Both the position numbers and the translations under genes were made by a program. From contig NZ_JWTA01000001.1 of assembly GCF_000813825.1 (NCBI RefSeq), forward strand, positions 62,001 through 126,000: a stretch of DNA of 64,000 bases. The letters run 5' to 3'. This document shows positions 32,633 to 41,601 of this stretch, one piece after another. The notes beneath the pieces were generated by a model. It was not told where the DNA came from. It saw only the letters and a program-made list of their open reading frames with translations, and searched no databases. The stretch is from Chryseobacterium taiwanense (GTDB lineage Bacteria > Bacteroidota > Bacteroidia > Flavobacteriales > Weeksellaceae). Position 1 is the first letter of the stretch. Every line of letters begins with the position of its first letter.

Positions 32633-34624
32633 TTATTCTCTATTTTTTACAAGTATCCATCCAGAATATTTGAAAGGAGTATTTTTCTTATCGTTTTCAT
32701 TCCATGTTATAGAATACCAGTAGTTTCCAGTAGGTACTTTTCTTCCTAGAGTGGTGCCGTCCCATTTGTAATTATTGGATTTGTCACCTTGGTGAATTTT
32801 TACTCCGTATCTGTCAAATACACTGAATGTAAGATTTTGTTTATGCGCTAATGCTGAATAATCAATAAAATCATTGACACCGTCTGCATTTGGTGTAATA
32901 ACATTAATTAAGTTAGGTACAACAATATCGATTACGATAGGTTCGCAATCATAGGCATCTTTTACATATACTGTATTGTCACCTCTCGGTACATTTGCAA
33001 AAACGTTTGAATCTTGCCAGCTGATATTATCCATAGAGTATTTATATGGAGCAGTTCCTCCTGTTGCGTATACTGTAACTGTATTGGTTGCAATGTCAAT
33101 ACTTGAAACAACAGGCTGTTCAGAAGGGTATACTTTTACGGTTTGTGTGGTCCAGCATTCTCCAGTCTTTAACTGTACCCAATAAGTACCTACTGTAACA
33201 TCAGATATAGACTGTGTTGTAGCTCCAGTACTCCATTTATATCCGTCAAAATCAGGACCTGCATCTAATGTTGTCTTATCTTCAAAACAAATAATCTTAT
33301 TTTTTAAAACTGTTGAGAAAGTAGGAGGGAATACCTGTAGAGTAATCATTGCAATTTCAGAACATTCGTAGATGTTAGTTACCGTTACATATACAACTCC
33401 GTTTGGAGCGATATACTGATCCGGATTTAGAATTTCATTAGTGCCGTTTTGTGCGTCAGTTAATGAAGGGTAATATTTTTTAGTAACACCTGATGTAGTG
33501 GTTATTGCTGCCGTTGTAAGGTTGAAAAGTCCTGTAGATGTATTTTCCGGTCGGAAGCAAGATCTTAAAGTGGCACTGTTTACAGTTACTACAGGTGCGA
33601 CGTTTAAGACGACTTTAGCGTCATTATTATCACACAATACCGATGTAGGATCCTTTATCACTACAGAAATATTTGTTGTAGCACTATATTGGAAATGTGT
33701 TGGGTTTGCAATAGGAGTTCCACTTCCTGTAACATAGTATGTGAAAGTATAGTTAGTAGGAGTTGCTGTAAACTGCGAGTTTAAAGTTGTTAAATCAATA
33801 GTAGAAGTTCCCGTAGAATCAGGGCAAATAGTTTTGGTAATTGTAGTTGCCAATAACGGAATTTTGTCTACGTATACTTTTACGTTTTTAATTGAATGTC
33901 TTGCTCTTGCGCCTCCAGTAGAAGCAGAGAATCCAAAATAGCCTACGGTCATTGCAGCTGCTGCACCTGCCGGAGCAAAAGACTGGTTACAGATAAGAAC
34001 ACCGTCCAAAGTTATTTTTACAATCCAGTTTGCCGGAGCGTTGGGATCAACTTCACCAGTTACTTCAACATGCTTATAGGTCGCTCCTCTGAAGTTTTGA
34101 GTAGGGTTAAGGTCTGGTGAGTGAAAAGAGCTTCCTGGCGTATTGAAGTATTCAACATTATTACTATCTGTTGTGTTGGCAACCTGTCCGTAAGCTACGT
34201 GCACTTTACTCATTTGAGCTGTAGTTGTGTTATTATAGGTATCAAATGCAACGATAAATCCAATTGCATTTTGAGAGACTCCGATTCCTGATCCTAATAC
34301 ACTTGCAACAGGTGGATTAGCCAGATACCAGAATGCGATACCGTCACCGTTATAACTTTGTGGTGAATCTATTCTAAAATCAAACTCCACTCTCCATTTG
34401 TCGCAATACTTTAAGTTGATCGGTTCATTTAGTCTTATCGATCCTGACTGATCATTAAGATCTGGAGTAAGTTGAATGAAGTCTGTATTTACACTGGCAG
34501 GAGAAACCATTGTCCATCCAGTAGTGCTCACCGGGTTTCCTGAAAGCTGATACGTTTGAGCAGAAATTTTCTGGGAGATTATTGAAAATAAGGCTATAAA
34601 GCCTAAAAGTAGAATTTTTTTCAT
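32633..34624 (-). CDS. L-type lectin-like adhesin with T9SS type B sorting domain
   Basis: A 663-residue secreted protein. After the signal peptide (ending KISAQ) residues about 25-255 form an L-type lectin-like sandwich, with GDGIAFWYLANPP and VGYFGFSASTGGARARHSIKNVKV. Two Ig-like or SprB-like repeats follow, then KWSTGATTQSISDV and a GGTAPYKYSMDNISWQDS module. The last about 90 residues are a gliding-motility-type C-terminal (T9SS type B) domain: NVITPNADGVNDFIDY, VFDRYGVKI, YKWDGTTLGR, TGNYWYSITWNENDKK and a terminal VKNRE. It is a paralog of the next gene. Cell-surface adhesion or glycan binding is likely; ligand unknown. Confidence 0.92.
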   Translation of the reverse strand: MKKILLLGFIALFSIISQKISAQTYQLSGNPVSTTGWTMVSPASVNTDFIQLTPDLNDQSGSIRLNEPINLKYCDKWRVEFDFRIDSPQSYNGDGIAFWYLANPPVASVLGSGIGVSQNAIGFIVAFDTYNNTTTAQMSKVHVAYGQVANTTDSNNVEYFNTPGSSFHSPDLNPTQNFRGATYKHVEVTGEVDPNAPANWIVKITLDGVLICNQSFAPAGAAAAMTVGYFGFSASTGGARARHSIKNVKVYVDKIPLLATTITKTICPDSTGTSTIDLTTLNSQFTATPTNYTFTYYVTGSGTPIANPTHFQYSATTNISVVIKDPTSVLCDNNDAKVVLNVAPVVTVNSATLRSCFRPENTSTGLFNLTTAAITTTSGVTKKYYPSLTDAQNGTNEILNPDQYIAPNGVVYVTVTNIYECSEIAMITLQVFPPTFSTVLKNKIICFEDKTTLDAGPDFDGYKWSTGATTQSISDVTVGTYWVQLKTGECWTTQTVKVYPSEQPVVSSIDIATNTVTVYATGGTAPYKYSMDNISWQDSNVFANVPRGDNTVYVKDAYDCEPIVIDIVVPNLINVITPNADGVNDFIDYSALAHKQNLTFSVFDRYGVKIHQGDKSNNYKWDGTTLGRKVPTGNYWYSITWNENDKKNTPFKYSGWILVKNRE

Positions 34625-34676
34625 GTGATGAATGCTATAGTTTTTGGGGGATTTTTAATTTATTTCGAGAATAAAG

Positions 34677-34702
34677 GAGGGCACTTGCATAGAAGCGCCC
34701 CC
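34677..34702 (-). terminator. Probable hairpin after the second T9SS type B gene
   Basis: An 8-bp GC-rich stem (34679-34686 with 34693-34700, one G-U pair) lies 16 nt past the stop; the U tract is weak, so function as a terminator is less certain. Confidence 0.55.
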
Positions 34703-34715
34703 AAATCCTAATTCA

Positions 34716-36968
34716 TTATTCTCTGTTTTTTACCAATACCCATCCATTATACTTTGTTTGAGTATTGTTTTTATCGTTTTCGTTCCAAGATATGGTATAC
34801 CAGTACGTTCCTGTGGTCAGTTTTTTACCGCCTGAAGTTCCGTCCCACTTGTAGTTTCTTGTTTTGTCTGCTTCAAATTTTTTGTTACCATATCTGTCAT
34901 AAACTACAAAATTTAGATTCTTCTTGTAAGCTAAAGCGCTATAGTCTATAAAGTCGTTAATGTTATCTCCGTTTGGAGTAATTGCATTAATCAGATTCGG
35001 AACAGTGACTTGTATTTGAATAGGTTCACAGTTATAGAAATCTTTTACAAAAATTTTGTTTTCTCCTCTTGGAAGCCCTGTAAATACATTAGAATCCTGC
35101 CATGTAACTCCATCTAAAGAATATTTGTATGGGGCACGTCCTCCAGAAACATTTACAGTAATAGTATTGTTTACAATATCTAAACTTGTGATTACAGGAT
35201 CTGCTGCTGCATTTACCCTTACTATTTGTGTAGTAATACAATTGCCTGTTTTTAATTTTACCCAGTAGATTCCAACAGGAACATTTTGAATAGATTGAGT
35301 AGTTTCTCCCGTACTCCATTCATAACTGGCAAATCCAGCTCCTGCATCTAATGTTGTTTTATCATCAATACATATTGTTTTGTCTTTAAGAACAGATGAG
35401 GTTACAGGTGCTATTACACTTAGTCTGATTTTCTTAATAATATAACAAGAGTTTAATCCTTTTATTCTTACATAAATTTCTGTACTTGTAGAAATGTAAT
35501 TCGTTGGATTAGCAATTGGATTTGTTTCAGCTAAAGCATCTGTTAATGTTGTATAATATTTTTTAGTAATTCCTGCTTCTGTAGAAACATTGGCTGTATC
35601 TAAATTGAAAGAAGCTGTAGTAGGAGCTACCTCAATGAAGCAAGATTGTAATGATGCATCCGTAGAAACCGGTAAAGGAAGGAAGCTTAGTGTAATCTCC
35701 GCATTTCCTGTACAACCTTGTGGAGTAGTTACCTTTACATATACTTTTCCTGGAATAGAAACATAAGCATTGGGTGTCGTAATTTCATTGACATTAGCAG
35801 TTAGATCGGCCAATGTTTTATAGAATTTTTTTGTCACACCAGGTACAGCAGTTACAGGGGCGTTATTTAAATTGAATGTTGCAGTGGTTGCATTATTGTT
35901 ATTACACTCGCTTATTGTAACATTGTTTGCCGTAAACGGAGATAAATTCAGTTGTATTTTCCCGTCTGGGTTATCACAGAGAATCGCCGAATTATCTTTT
36001 ACAATTACATTTACAGTTGTATTGGCATTGAATTGAAAGTTCGTTGGGTTAGTAACCGTTGTTCCGTTTGCAATATAAGTAAATGTATAATTGGCTGGAT
36101 TTGTCACAAACTGGCTATTGTAAGATGTTAAATTTGCCGTTGCATATCCCGTTGTAGGATTAGGGCAAAATGTATCTGTAACTGTTGCATTGTTTAAGGC
36201 AACTTTATCCATGTAAACTTTTACATTTTTAATAGAATGTCGAGATCTTGCACCTCCCGTAGAAGCTGAAAATCCGAAATAGCCTACAGTCATCGTTGCA
36301 GCTGCACCAGAAGGAGCAAAAGACTGGTTGCAGATTACAACTCCATCAAGCATTATTTTCACAATCCAGTTCGCTGGATTTGCTGGGTCTACTTGACTGC
36401 TAACTTCAACATGTTTATACGTTGTTCCTTGAAAAGGCTGAGTCGAATTAAGATCCGGTGAGTGAAAAGAACTTCCTGCAGTGTTAAAAAATTCTACGTT
36501 ATTGGTATCTGTTGTATTTTGTACCAATCCATATGCAACATGCACTTTACTCATTCCTGAGCTTCCTGTAGAGTTATTAAAAGTATCAAAACCTACAATA
36601 AAGCCTACTGCGTTTTGAGAAACCCCAATTCCGGAACCTAATACACTGGCTACAGGAGGGTTAGCTAAATACCAAAACGCAATTCCATCTCCGTTATAAG
36701 TTTGATTGGAATCCATCCTGAAATCAAACTCTACTCTCCATTTGTCACAATATTTTAAGTTGATTGGTTCGTTTAAGCGTATAGAACCTGACTGGTTATT
36801 TGTGTCGGGAGTAAGCTGTACAAAATCAGTATTTACTACGGCAGGAGAGACTAAAGACCAGCCGGTAGTATTGACCGGGTTTCCTGTCAGTTGATACGTC
36901 TGTGAGAGGAGATTTCCGGAAATACAAAATAAGATTATCGATAAAAAAGATAATAAAATTTTATTCAT
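34716..36968 (-). CDS. L-type lectin-like adhesin with T9SS type B sorting domain, longer paralog
   Basis: A 750-residue secreted protein closely related to the preceding gene: the same lectin-like front (GDGIAFWYLANPP, VGYFGFSASTGGARSRHSIK), then more Ig-like modules. At least two copies of a unit with KKFYKTLADLTANVNEITT or KKYYTTLTDALAETNPIAN and a following VYVKV or IYVRI strand are visible, one more than in its shorter neighbour. The end is a T9SS type B domain (NAITPNGDNINDFIDY to WVLVKNRE). Modules seem to have duplicated. It probably sits on the cell surface with the neighbouring paralogs; ligand unknown. Confidence 0.92.
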   Translation of the reverse strand: MNKILLSFLSIILFCISGNLLSQTYQLTGNPVNTTGWSLVSPAVVNTDFVQLTPDTNNQSGSIRLNEPINLKYCDKWRVEFDFRMDSNQTYNGDGIAFWYLANPPVASVLGSGIGVSQNAVGFIVGFDTFNNSTGSSGMSKVHVAYGLVQNTTDTNNVEFFNTAGSSFHSPDLNSTQPFQGTTYKHVEVSSQVDPANPANWIVKIMLDGVVICNQSFAPSGAAATMTVGYFGFSASTGGARSRHSIKNVKVYMDKVALNNATVTDTFCPNPTTGYATANLTSYNSQFVTNPANYTFTYIANGTTVTNPTNFQFNANTTVNVIVKDNSAILCDNPDGKIQLNLSPFTANNVTISECNNNNATTATFNLNNAPVTAVPGVTKKFYKTLADLTANVNEITTPNAYVSIPGKVYVKVTTPQGCTGNAEITLSFLPLPVSTDASLQSCFIEVAPTTASFNLDTANVSTEAGITKKYYTTLTDALAETNPIANPTNYISTSTEIYVRIKGLNSCYIIKKIRLSVIAPVTSSVLKDKTICIDDKTTLDAGAGFASYEWSTGETTQSIQNVPVGIYWVKLKTGNCITTQIVRVNAAADPVITSLDIVNNTITVNVSGGRAPYKYSLDGVTWQDSNVFTGLPRGENKIFVKDFYNCEPIQIQVTVPNLINAITPNGDNINDFIDYSALAYKKNLNFVVYDRYGNKKFEADKTRNYKWDGTSGGKKLTTGTYWYTISWNENDKNNTQTKYNGWVLVKNRE

Positions 36969-37134
36969 TTAAGAGGAGGTTTAGTTAAACGTGTAAATAT
37001 ATTAAATCTTGTTGATATAATATATATTTACTGTTAAATTTATCTTAAACGATGTTTATTTATCAATAAATGATAAAATGGAAAATGAAAAATGGATGGA
37101 ATTTTATCTATAATTAGATTAAATAAAATTAGAT

Positions 37135-37611
37135 TTAGAAGAGTGAATTCCCTTCTAAATTTTCAAAATAAGTGTCTATTTCTAGAGCGTTGGAATTGGC
37201 TGCGGCAACAGCAAGTTTATCACAAAGTTCATTCTCAAAATGACCTGCATGACCTTTTATCCAATGCATTTTGGGAGTATGAAGATTGTAAAGCTCAACA
37301 AATCTTTTCCAAAGATCTGGGTTTTTTACATTTTTCCAACCTCTTTTTATCCACCCGGAAATCCAATTTTGGTTCACCGCATCGGCTACATATTTACTAT
37401 CTGTGTATACATGAATGTCGTTTTCGGTAGATTTTAATTTTTCAAGAGCGGTGATAACAGCTAGAAGTTCCATCCTGTTATTGGTGGTTTTTCTAAAGCC
37501 TTTGGAGAATGTTTTCTGATATTTTTTTTCAGGTACACGCATAAGAATTCCGTATCCTCCTTTTCCGGGATTTCCGCTGCAAGCGCCGTCAGTGTATATT
37601 TCGATTCTCAA
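37135..37611 (-). CDS. rnhA: Ribonuclease HI
   Basis: A 158-residue enzyme with the RNase H catalytic residues visible: Asp in IYTDGACSGNPGKGGYG, Glu in RMELLAVI, Asp in VYTDSKYVADAVN and a His/Asp region near the end (GHAGHFENELCDKLA). It cleaves the RNA strand of RNA-DNA hybrids. The only possible start matching the conserved MRIEIYTDGAC opening is a TTG at 37611; no upstream ATG exists before a stop. It begins 18 nt after the dnaB stop, so the pair is co-transcribed. A TAAATTTG match at this start may be coincidental. Confidence 0.93.
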   Translation of the reverse strand: MRIEIYTDGACSGNPGKGGYGILMRVPEKKYQKTFSKGFRKTTNNRMELLAVITALEKLKSTENDIHVYTDSKYVADAVNQNWISGWIKRGWKNVKNPDLWKRFVELYNLHTPKMHWIKGHAGHFENELCDKLAVAAANSNALEIDTYFENLEGNSLF

Positions 37612-37629
37612 ATTTATTTACTCTAAATC

Positions 37630-39207
37630 TTAAAAAGGGAAATCGTCATCATCGTCAAAATCATTCATCGAAGATCCTGAAACTTGAGAACTATTCGGAA
37701 GATCAAATGCTGCTCCCGGCTGAATTGTTGTTTTAATTTTATCAAAACCACTTGGTTCATTTTGTCCAAATCCGGAAGCTCCGCCATCGAAAGCTGCTTC
37801 AACATCACCAAATTTTGCAAAGTGCTTCAAGAAAGATAATCTTACATCCGCGGTTGCACCATTTCTGTGTTTTGCGATGATAAGTTCTGCTTGGTTTTCT
37901 GTAGAAGTTTCCTGTCCTTCCTCATCATTATCCCAAACGGTAATTTTGTAATATTCCGGTCTGAAGATGAAAGATACAATATCTGCATCCTGCTCAATCG
38001 CTCCGGATTCCCTCAAGTCAGAAAGCTGAGGTCTTTTTCCCGGACGGGTTTCCACACTTCTTGATAACTGGGAAAGTGCAATAACCGGAACGTTCAATTC
38101 TTTTGCAATAGCCTTTAATGAACGTGAGATCATAGAGATTTCCTGTTCACGGTTTCCTGTTCCTTTTCCACCGCCACCTGCAGTCATTAGCTGAAGGTAG
38201 TCGACCATGATCAATCTTACTCCATGCTGCATTACCAATCTTCGGCATTTTGCACGGAAGTCGAATATAGAAAGTGAAGGAGTTTCGTCAATATATAAAG
38301 GAGCATTCTCTAATTCTGATACATTGGAGAATAATCTTTGCCATTCTTCATCATCTAACGTTCCTTTTCTTAATTTTTCTGAAGAAATTCTTGTTTCAGA
38401 AGCGATCATTCTGGTAATAAGCTGTACCGAAGCCATCTCAAGAGAGAACAATGCCATTGGAATTTTATGACCTACGGCAATATTTCTTGCCATTGAAAGA
38501 AGGAATGCTGTTTTTCCCATCGCGGGACGTGCTGCAATAATAATAAGGTCGGAATTTTGCCAACCCCCTGTTTCTTTATCCACATCTCGGAATCCTGAAG
38601 GAACTCCGGAAAGCCCTTCTTTGTCCTTCAATGATTTGATGGTGTCGATAGCTTGTTTTACTAATGAGTTTGCAGTATCGAATCCTTTTTTGATGGTTCC
38701 GTTTGTAATTTCAAAGAATGACTGTTCTGCTTTGTCTAAAAGTTCAAAAACATCTGTCGATTCTTTGTATGAAGAGTCAATAACGTTTGCAGAAACATTA
38801 ATTAAACTTCTTAAAATATATTTTTCCAGAATAACACGAACGTGATATTCAATGTGGGCAGAAGAGCTTACTCCCATGGTAAGATCAATAATGTAATGGT
38901 CTCCACCTGCCTGATTCAGCTTGTCTTCTTTTTTCAGATCCTGAATAATGGTCATTAGGTCAACCGGATGGTTACCTTCATAAAGTTTTAAAATGGTAGA
39001 GAAAATAACCTGATGTCTCGGATCATAAAAAACCTCTGGAGTAAGTAGGTCTATTGAATGATCTAGTCCTTTTTTATCAATTAAAAAAGTACCGATAACC
39101 AATTTTTCAAAATCTACTGCATTAGGAGGCATTTTTCCATCCGCAATTGACAGCTCTTTCGCAAAGTTTCCGTGGGTAAGAGATGATAGTGTTTCTTTCT
39201 GCGCCAT
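37630..39207 (-). CDS. dnaB: Replicative DNA helicase
   Basis: A 525-residue DnaB-family helicase from the ATG at 39207; the frame extends further upstream, but the TATCTTTG promoter element at 39214-39221 lies inside that extension. The N-terminal domain (from about residue 25) is followed by the RecA-like domain with Walker A IIAARPAMGKT and Walker B RLIMVDYLQLM, then SQLSRSVETRPGKRPQLSDLRESGAIEQDAD, given here in part. The C-terminus is acidic (DDDDDFPF). It unwinds the fork for the replisome. rnhA follows 18 nt later. Confidence 0.96.
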   Translation of the reverse strand: MAQKETLSSLTHGNFAKELSIADGKMPPNAVDFEKLVIGTFLIDKKGLDHSIDLLTPEVFYDPRHQVIFSTILKLYEGNHPVDLMTIIQDLKKEDKLNQAGGDHYIIDLTMGVSSSAHIEYHVRVILEKYILRSLINVSANVIDSSYKESTDVFELLDKAEQSFFEITNGTIKKGFDTANSLVKQAIDTIKSLKDKEGLSGVPSGFRDVDKETGGWQNSDLIIIAARPAMGKTAFLLSMARNIAVGHKIPMALFSLEMASVQLITRMIASETRISSEKLRKGTLDDEEWQRLFSNVSELENAPLYIDETPSLSIFDFRAKCRRLVMQHGVRLIMVDYLQLMTAGGGGKGTGNREQEISMISRSLKAIAKELNVPVIALSQLSRSVETRPGKRPQLSDLRESGAIEQDADIVSFIFRPEYYKITVWDNDEEGQETSTENQAELIIAKHRNGATADVRLSFLKHFAKFGDVEAAFDGGASGFGQNEPSGFDKIKTTIQPGAAFDLPNSSQVSGSSMNDFDDDDDFPF

Positions 39208-39213
39208 AATATG

Positions 39214-39221
39214 CAAAGATA
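39214..39221 (-). promoter_or_regulatory. -7 element of dnaB
   Basis: TATCTTTG on the minus strand ends 6 nt before the ATG at 39207, so the message is nearly leaderless. Confidence 0.7.
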
Positions 39222-39313
39222 GTTTTTTTGAAAAGCAATAAAAAAATAGTAACCAAGATTTTAGTGTTGATAAGTTTAAAATATTAGTACTGAAAGGCTT
39301 TTTCTTCGTGCAT

Positions 39314-39345
39314 AAAAAAATCACTCCTAATAGAAGTGATTTTTT
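39314..39345 (-). terminator. Terminator of the third T9SS type B gene
   Basis: A stem of at least seven pairs (39319-39325 with 39335-39341), extended by A-T pairs, is followed by a U tract on the minus strand. Confidence 0.85.
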
Positions 39346-39363
39346 ATGGATTAAAAATTTAAT

Positions 39364-41448
39364 TTATTCTCTGTTTTTTACCAATACCCATCCGCTGTAT
39401 TTGGTTTGAGTATTGTTTTTGTCATTTTCATTCCAAGAGATAGAGAACCAGTAGGTTCCTGTTAGGATTTTCTTGCCAGATGCAGTTCCATCCCATTTAT
39501 AATCTCTGATTTTACCCGCTTCATACAGTTTATTACCATATCTGTCATAGACAATGAATACTAAGTTTTTCTTGTATGCTAGAGCGCTATAGTCTATATA
39601 ATCATTTACGTTGTCTCCGTTTGGTGTAATCGCATTGATAAGATTTGGAACAGTTACCTGAACTTCAATTGGTGTACAGTCATATGAATCTTTTACATAT
39701 ACTTTATTTTCTCCTCTAGGAAGCCCTGTAAATACATTAGAGTCTTGCCAGTTAATACCATCTAAAGAATATTTGTACGGAGCTGTTCCTCCGTTGGCTG
39801 TTACTGTAATTGTATTATTTGTAATTTCTATATTACTAATAACAGGTTGATCAGAAGGATATATGTTTACTTTTTGAAGAGTGAAGCATTTCCCTGTTTG
39901 TAGCTTTACCCAATATGCTCCAACCGGAACTCCCTGTATTGTTTGAGTGGTAGCTCCTGTGCTCCATTCGTAGCTTACAAATCCAGGACCTGCATCTAGA
40001 GTGGTTCTATCTTCCATACAAATTGTTTTATCTTTTAAAATTGCTGATTTTACAGGAGGTAAAACAATAAGAGTAAGCTTAGCAATTGAATAACACTGAT
40101 CTCCGCTGTATACTCTTACATAAGCAACTCCATTAGTAGAAATATAATTGGTAGGAGTGAAAATCTCATTAGTGCCAGTAACAGCATTCGCTAAAGTTGC
40201 GTAGAATTTCTTCTGAGGATTGGTAAGTGTTGATACGTTTGCTGATGTAAGATCAAACGATGCAGTTGTTATATTTTCTTCAATGAAACAAGATTCAATT
40301 GTTGCATCATTGACGATAACTAGAGGGTAGAATTTTAAGGTAATTTCTGCAGTATTACTACATCCATCAGTTGTAATTATTTTTACATATACTTTTTTCT
40401 CTGTAGAAATATAATTGGCAGGAGTTGTAATCTCATTAGTTCCTGCATTCAGATCATTGAGAGTAGGGTAATATTTTTTTGTAGCTGTACCTGAAAAGAC
40501 AGCAGCAGTAGTCAAATTGAAAGATCCAGTACCTACGTTATTGTTGTTACATGCATAAACGGTAGCATTACTTACTGTGATGTTTCCTTGTTTAAACTTG
40601 AATTTCCCTGTTTGGAAGCATCCATTAATAGGGTTTGTTGGGTTAGTCGGATCTGTATATTTTAATCTGTAATAGTAAATAGTTACCGCATCTACCATGA
40701 TAGGTGCTGTGATTGGATTTTGTCCGGTTATAGCATCATTACTATTAGTGTGATATGTAATCGTGAAATTAACATTTCCATTTAAGATTCCTGGAGTCAA
40801 TGTGCTGAAATCAAACATGGTAGGTAGTACACATCTTGGAACTTCGTTAGGCGCAGTTGGATCTGTTGGATTAGGGAAACCTGGAGTTACAAAAGGGTTT
40901 GGAGTTAGTGCTGGGTTATTGAATGCAGAAGTCAATGATGCTGTTCCTCCCCAAGTTAAAGAGAATCCATTAGCAGAACTTAAAAAGTTGTCAACAAGCA
41001 AATAATAGGTTTCACCAGCTAAAACATCCATGTAAGCGCTCCAAGTTCCATTTGTCGCAGTTCCTGTTAATGTTGTATTCAAACCAGTTGGTCCATCAGC
41101 TCCGTTATAATTGCATCGGATTGGTGAAGCCCCGCTTATTGCACTACAAGGTAAATTAGGACCATATACAGCAAAATCATAATCGTCTGCAAATACATTT
41201 GGGTTGATGGTGAAAGTTAAAGTTCCTGAAGTTGCAATAGTAAATGCATACCAAACAGAAAAGTGCTCACCTCCTTTAAGACATAAGTTTTCTCCGGCAG
41301 GAACTGGAAGTTCTTGTGTGTTCCCTGAACCGGTAGGAGTATAGGACAAATCTGAATTTCCACAGACAGGTATTGATGAAACACAATCCGACTGTGAATA
41401 ATATATTTGATAAAGAAATAAAATGGAAAAGAGTAGTAGTTTTTTCAT
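39364..41448 (-). CDS. PPC-like domain adhesin with T9SS type B sorting domain
   Basis: A 694-residue secreted protein from the ATG at 41448 (MKKLLLFSILFLYQIYYSQ); a longer frame to 41490 has no signal sequence. The front (about residues 20-190) resembles a PPC/pre-peptidase C-terminal beta domain (GEHFSVWYAFTIATSGTLTF, AGETYYLLVDNF), unlike the lectin front of the two paralogs. It then shares the Ig-like modules (KKYYPTLNDLNAGTNEITT; KKFYATLANAVTGTNEIFT) and the T9SS type B end (NAITPNGDNVNDYIDY to WVLVKNRE). A GGTAPYKYSLDGINWQDS module is shared with the two others. Function on the surface is inferred. Confidence 0.9.
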   Translation of the reverse strand: MKKLLLFSILFLYQIYYSQSDCVSSIPVCGNSDLSYTPTGSGNTQELPVPAGENLCLKGGEHFSVWYAFTIATSGTLTFTINPNVFADDYDFAVYGPNLPCSAISGASPIRCNYNGADGPTGLNTTLTGTATNGTWSAYMDVLAGETYYLLVDNFLSSANGFSLTWGGTASLTSAFNNPALTPNPFVTPGFPNPTDPTAPNEVPRCVLPTMFDFSTLTPGILNGNVNFTITYHTNSNDAITGQNPITAPIMVDAVTIYYYRLKYTDPTNPTNPINGCFQTGKFKFKQGNITVSNATVYACNNNNVGTGSFNLTTAAVFSGTATKKYYPTLNDLNAGTNEITTPANYISTEKKVYVKIITTDGCSNTAEITLKFYPLVIVNDATIESCFIEENITTASFDLTSANVSTLTNPQKKFYATLANAVTGTNEIFTPTNYISTNGVAYVRVYSGDQCYSIAKLTLIVLPPVKSAILKDKTICMEDRTTLDAGPGFVSYEWSTGATTQTIQGVPVGAYWVKLQTGKCFTLQKVNIYPSDQPVISNIEITNNTITVTANGGTAPYKYSLDGINWQDSNVFTGLPRGENKVYVKDSYDCTPIEVQVTVPNLINAITPNGDNVNDYIDYSALAYKKNLVFIVYDRYGNKLYEAGKIRDYKWDGTASGKKILTGTYWFSISWNENDKNNTQTKYSGWVLVKNRE

Positions 41449-41601
41449 TTTAAAATATTTTTTGAGGATAAAATTAAAAAGTAACGACAAATGTAAAAAT
41501 ATTTTATCAAATAATAGGGAGTTTTGTTAAAAATACCTAAAATGATGAAATTTTCAATAATTTAACTTGAAGAATTTTAATTAGTTGATAAAAAAATATG
41601 C

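Noticed and set aside
36969..36985. AGGAGG-like Shine-Dalgarno site near 36972-36980
   Set aside because: It lies on the plus strand, where no gene starts; the minus-strand message reads CCTCC, which is not a ribosome binding site.
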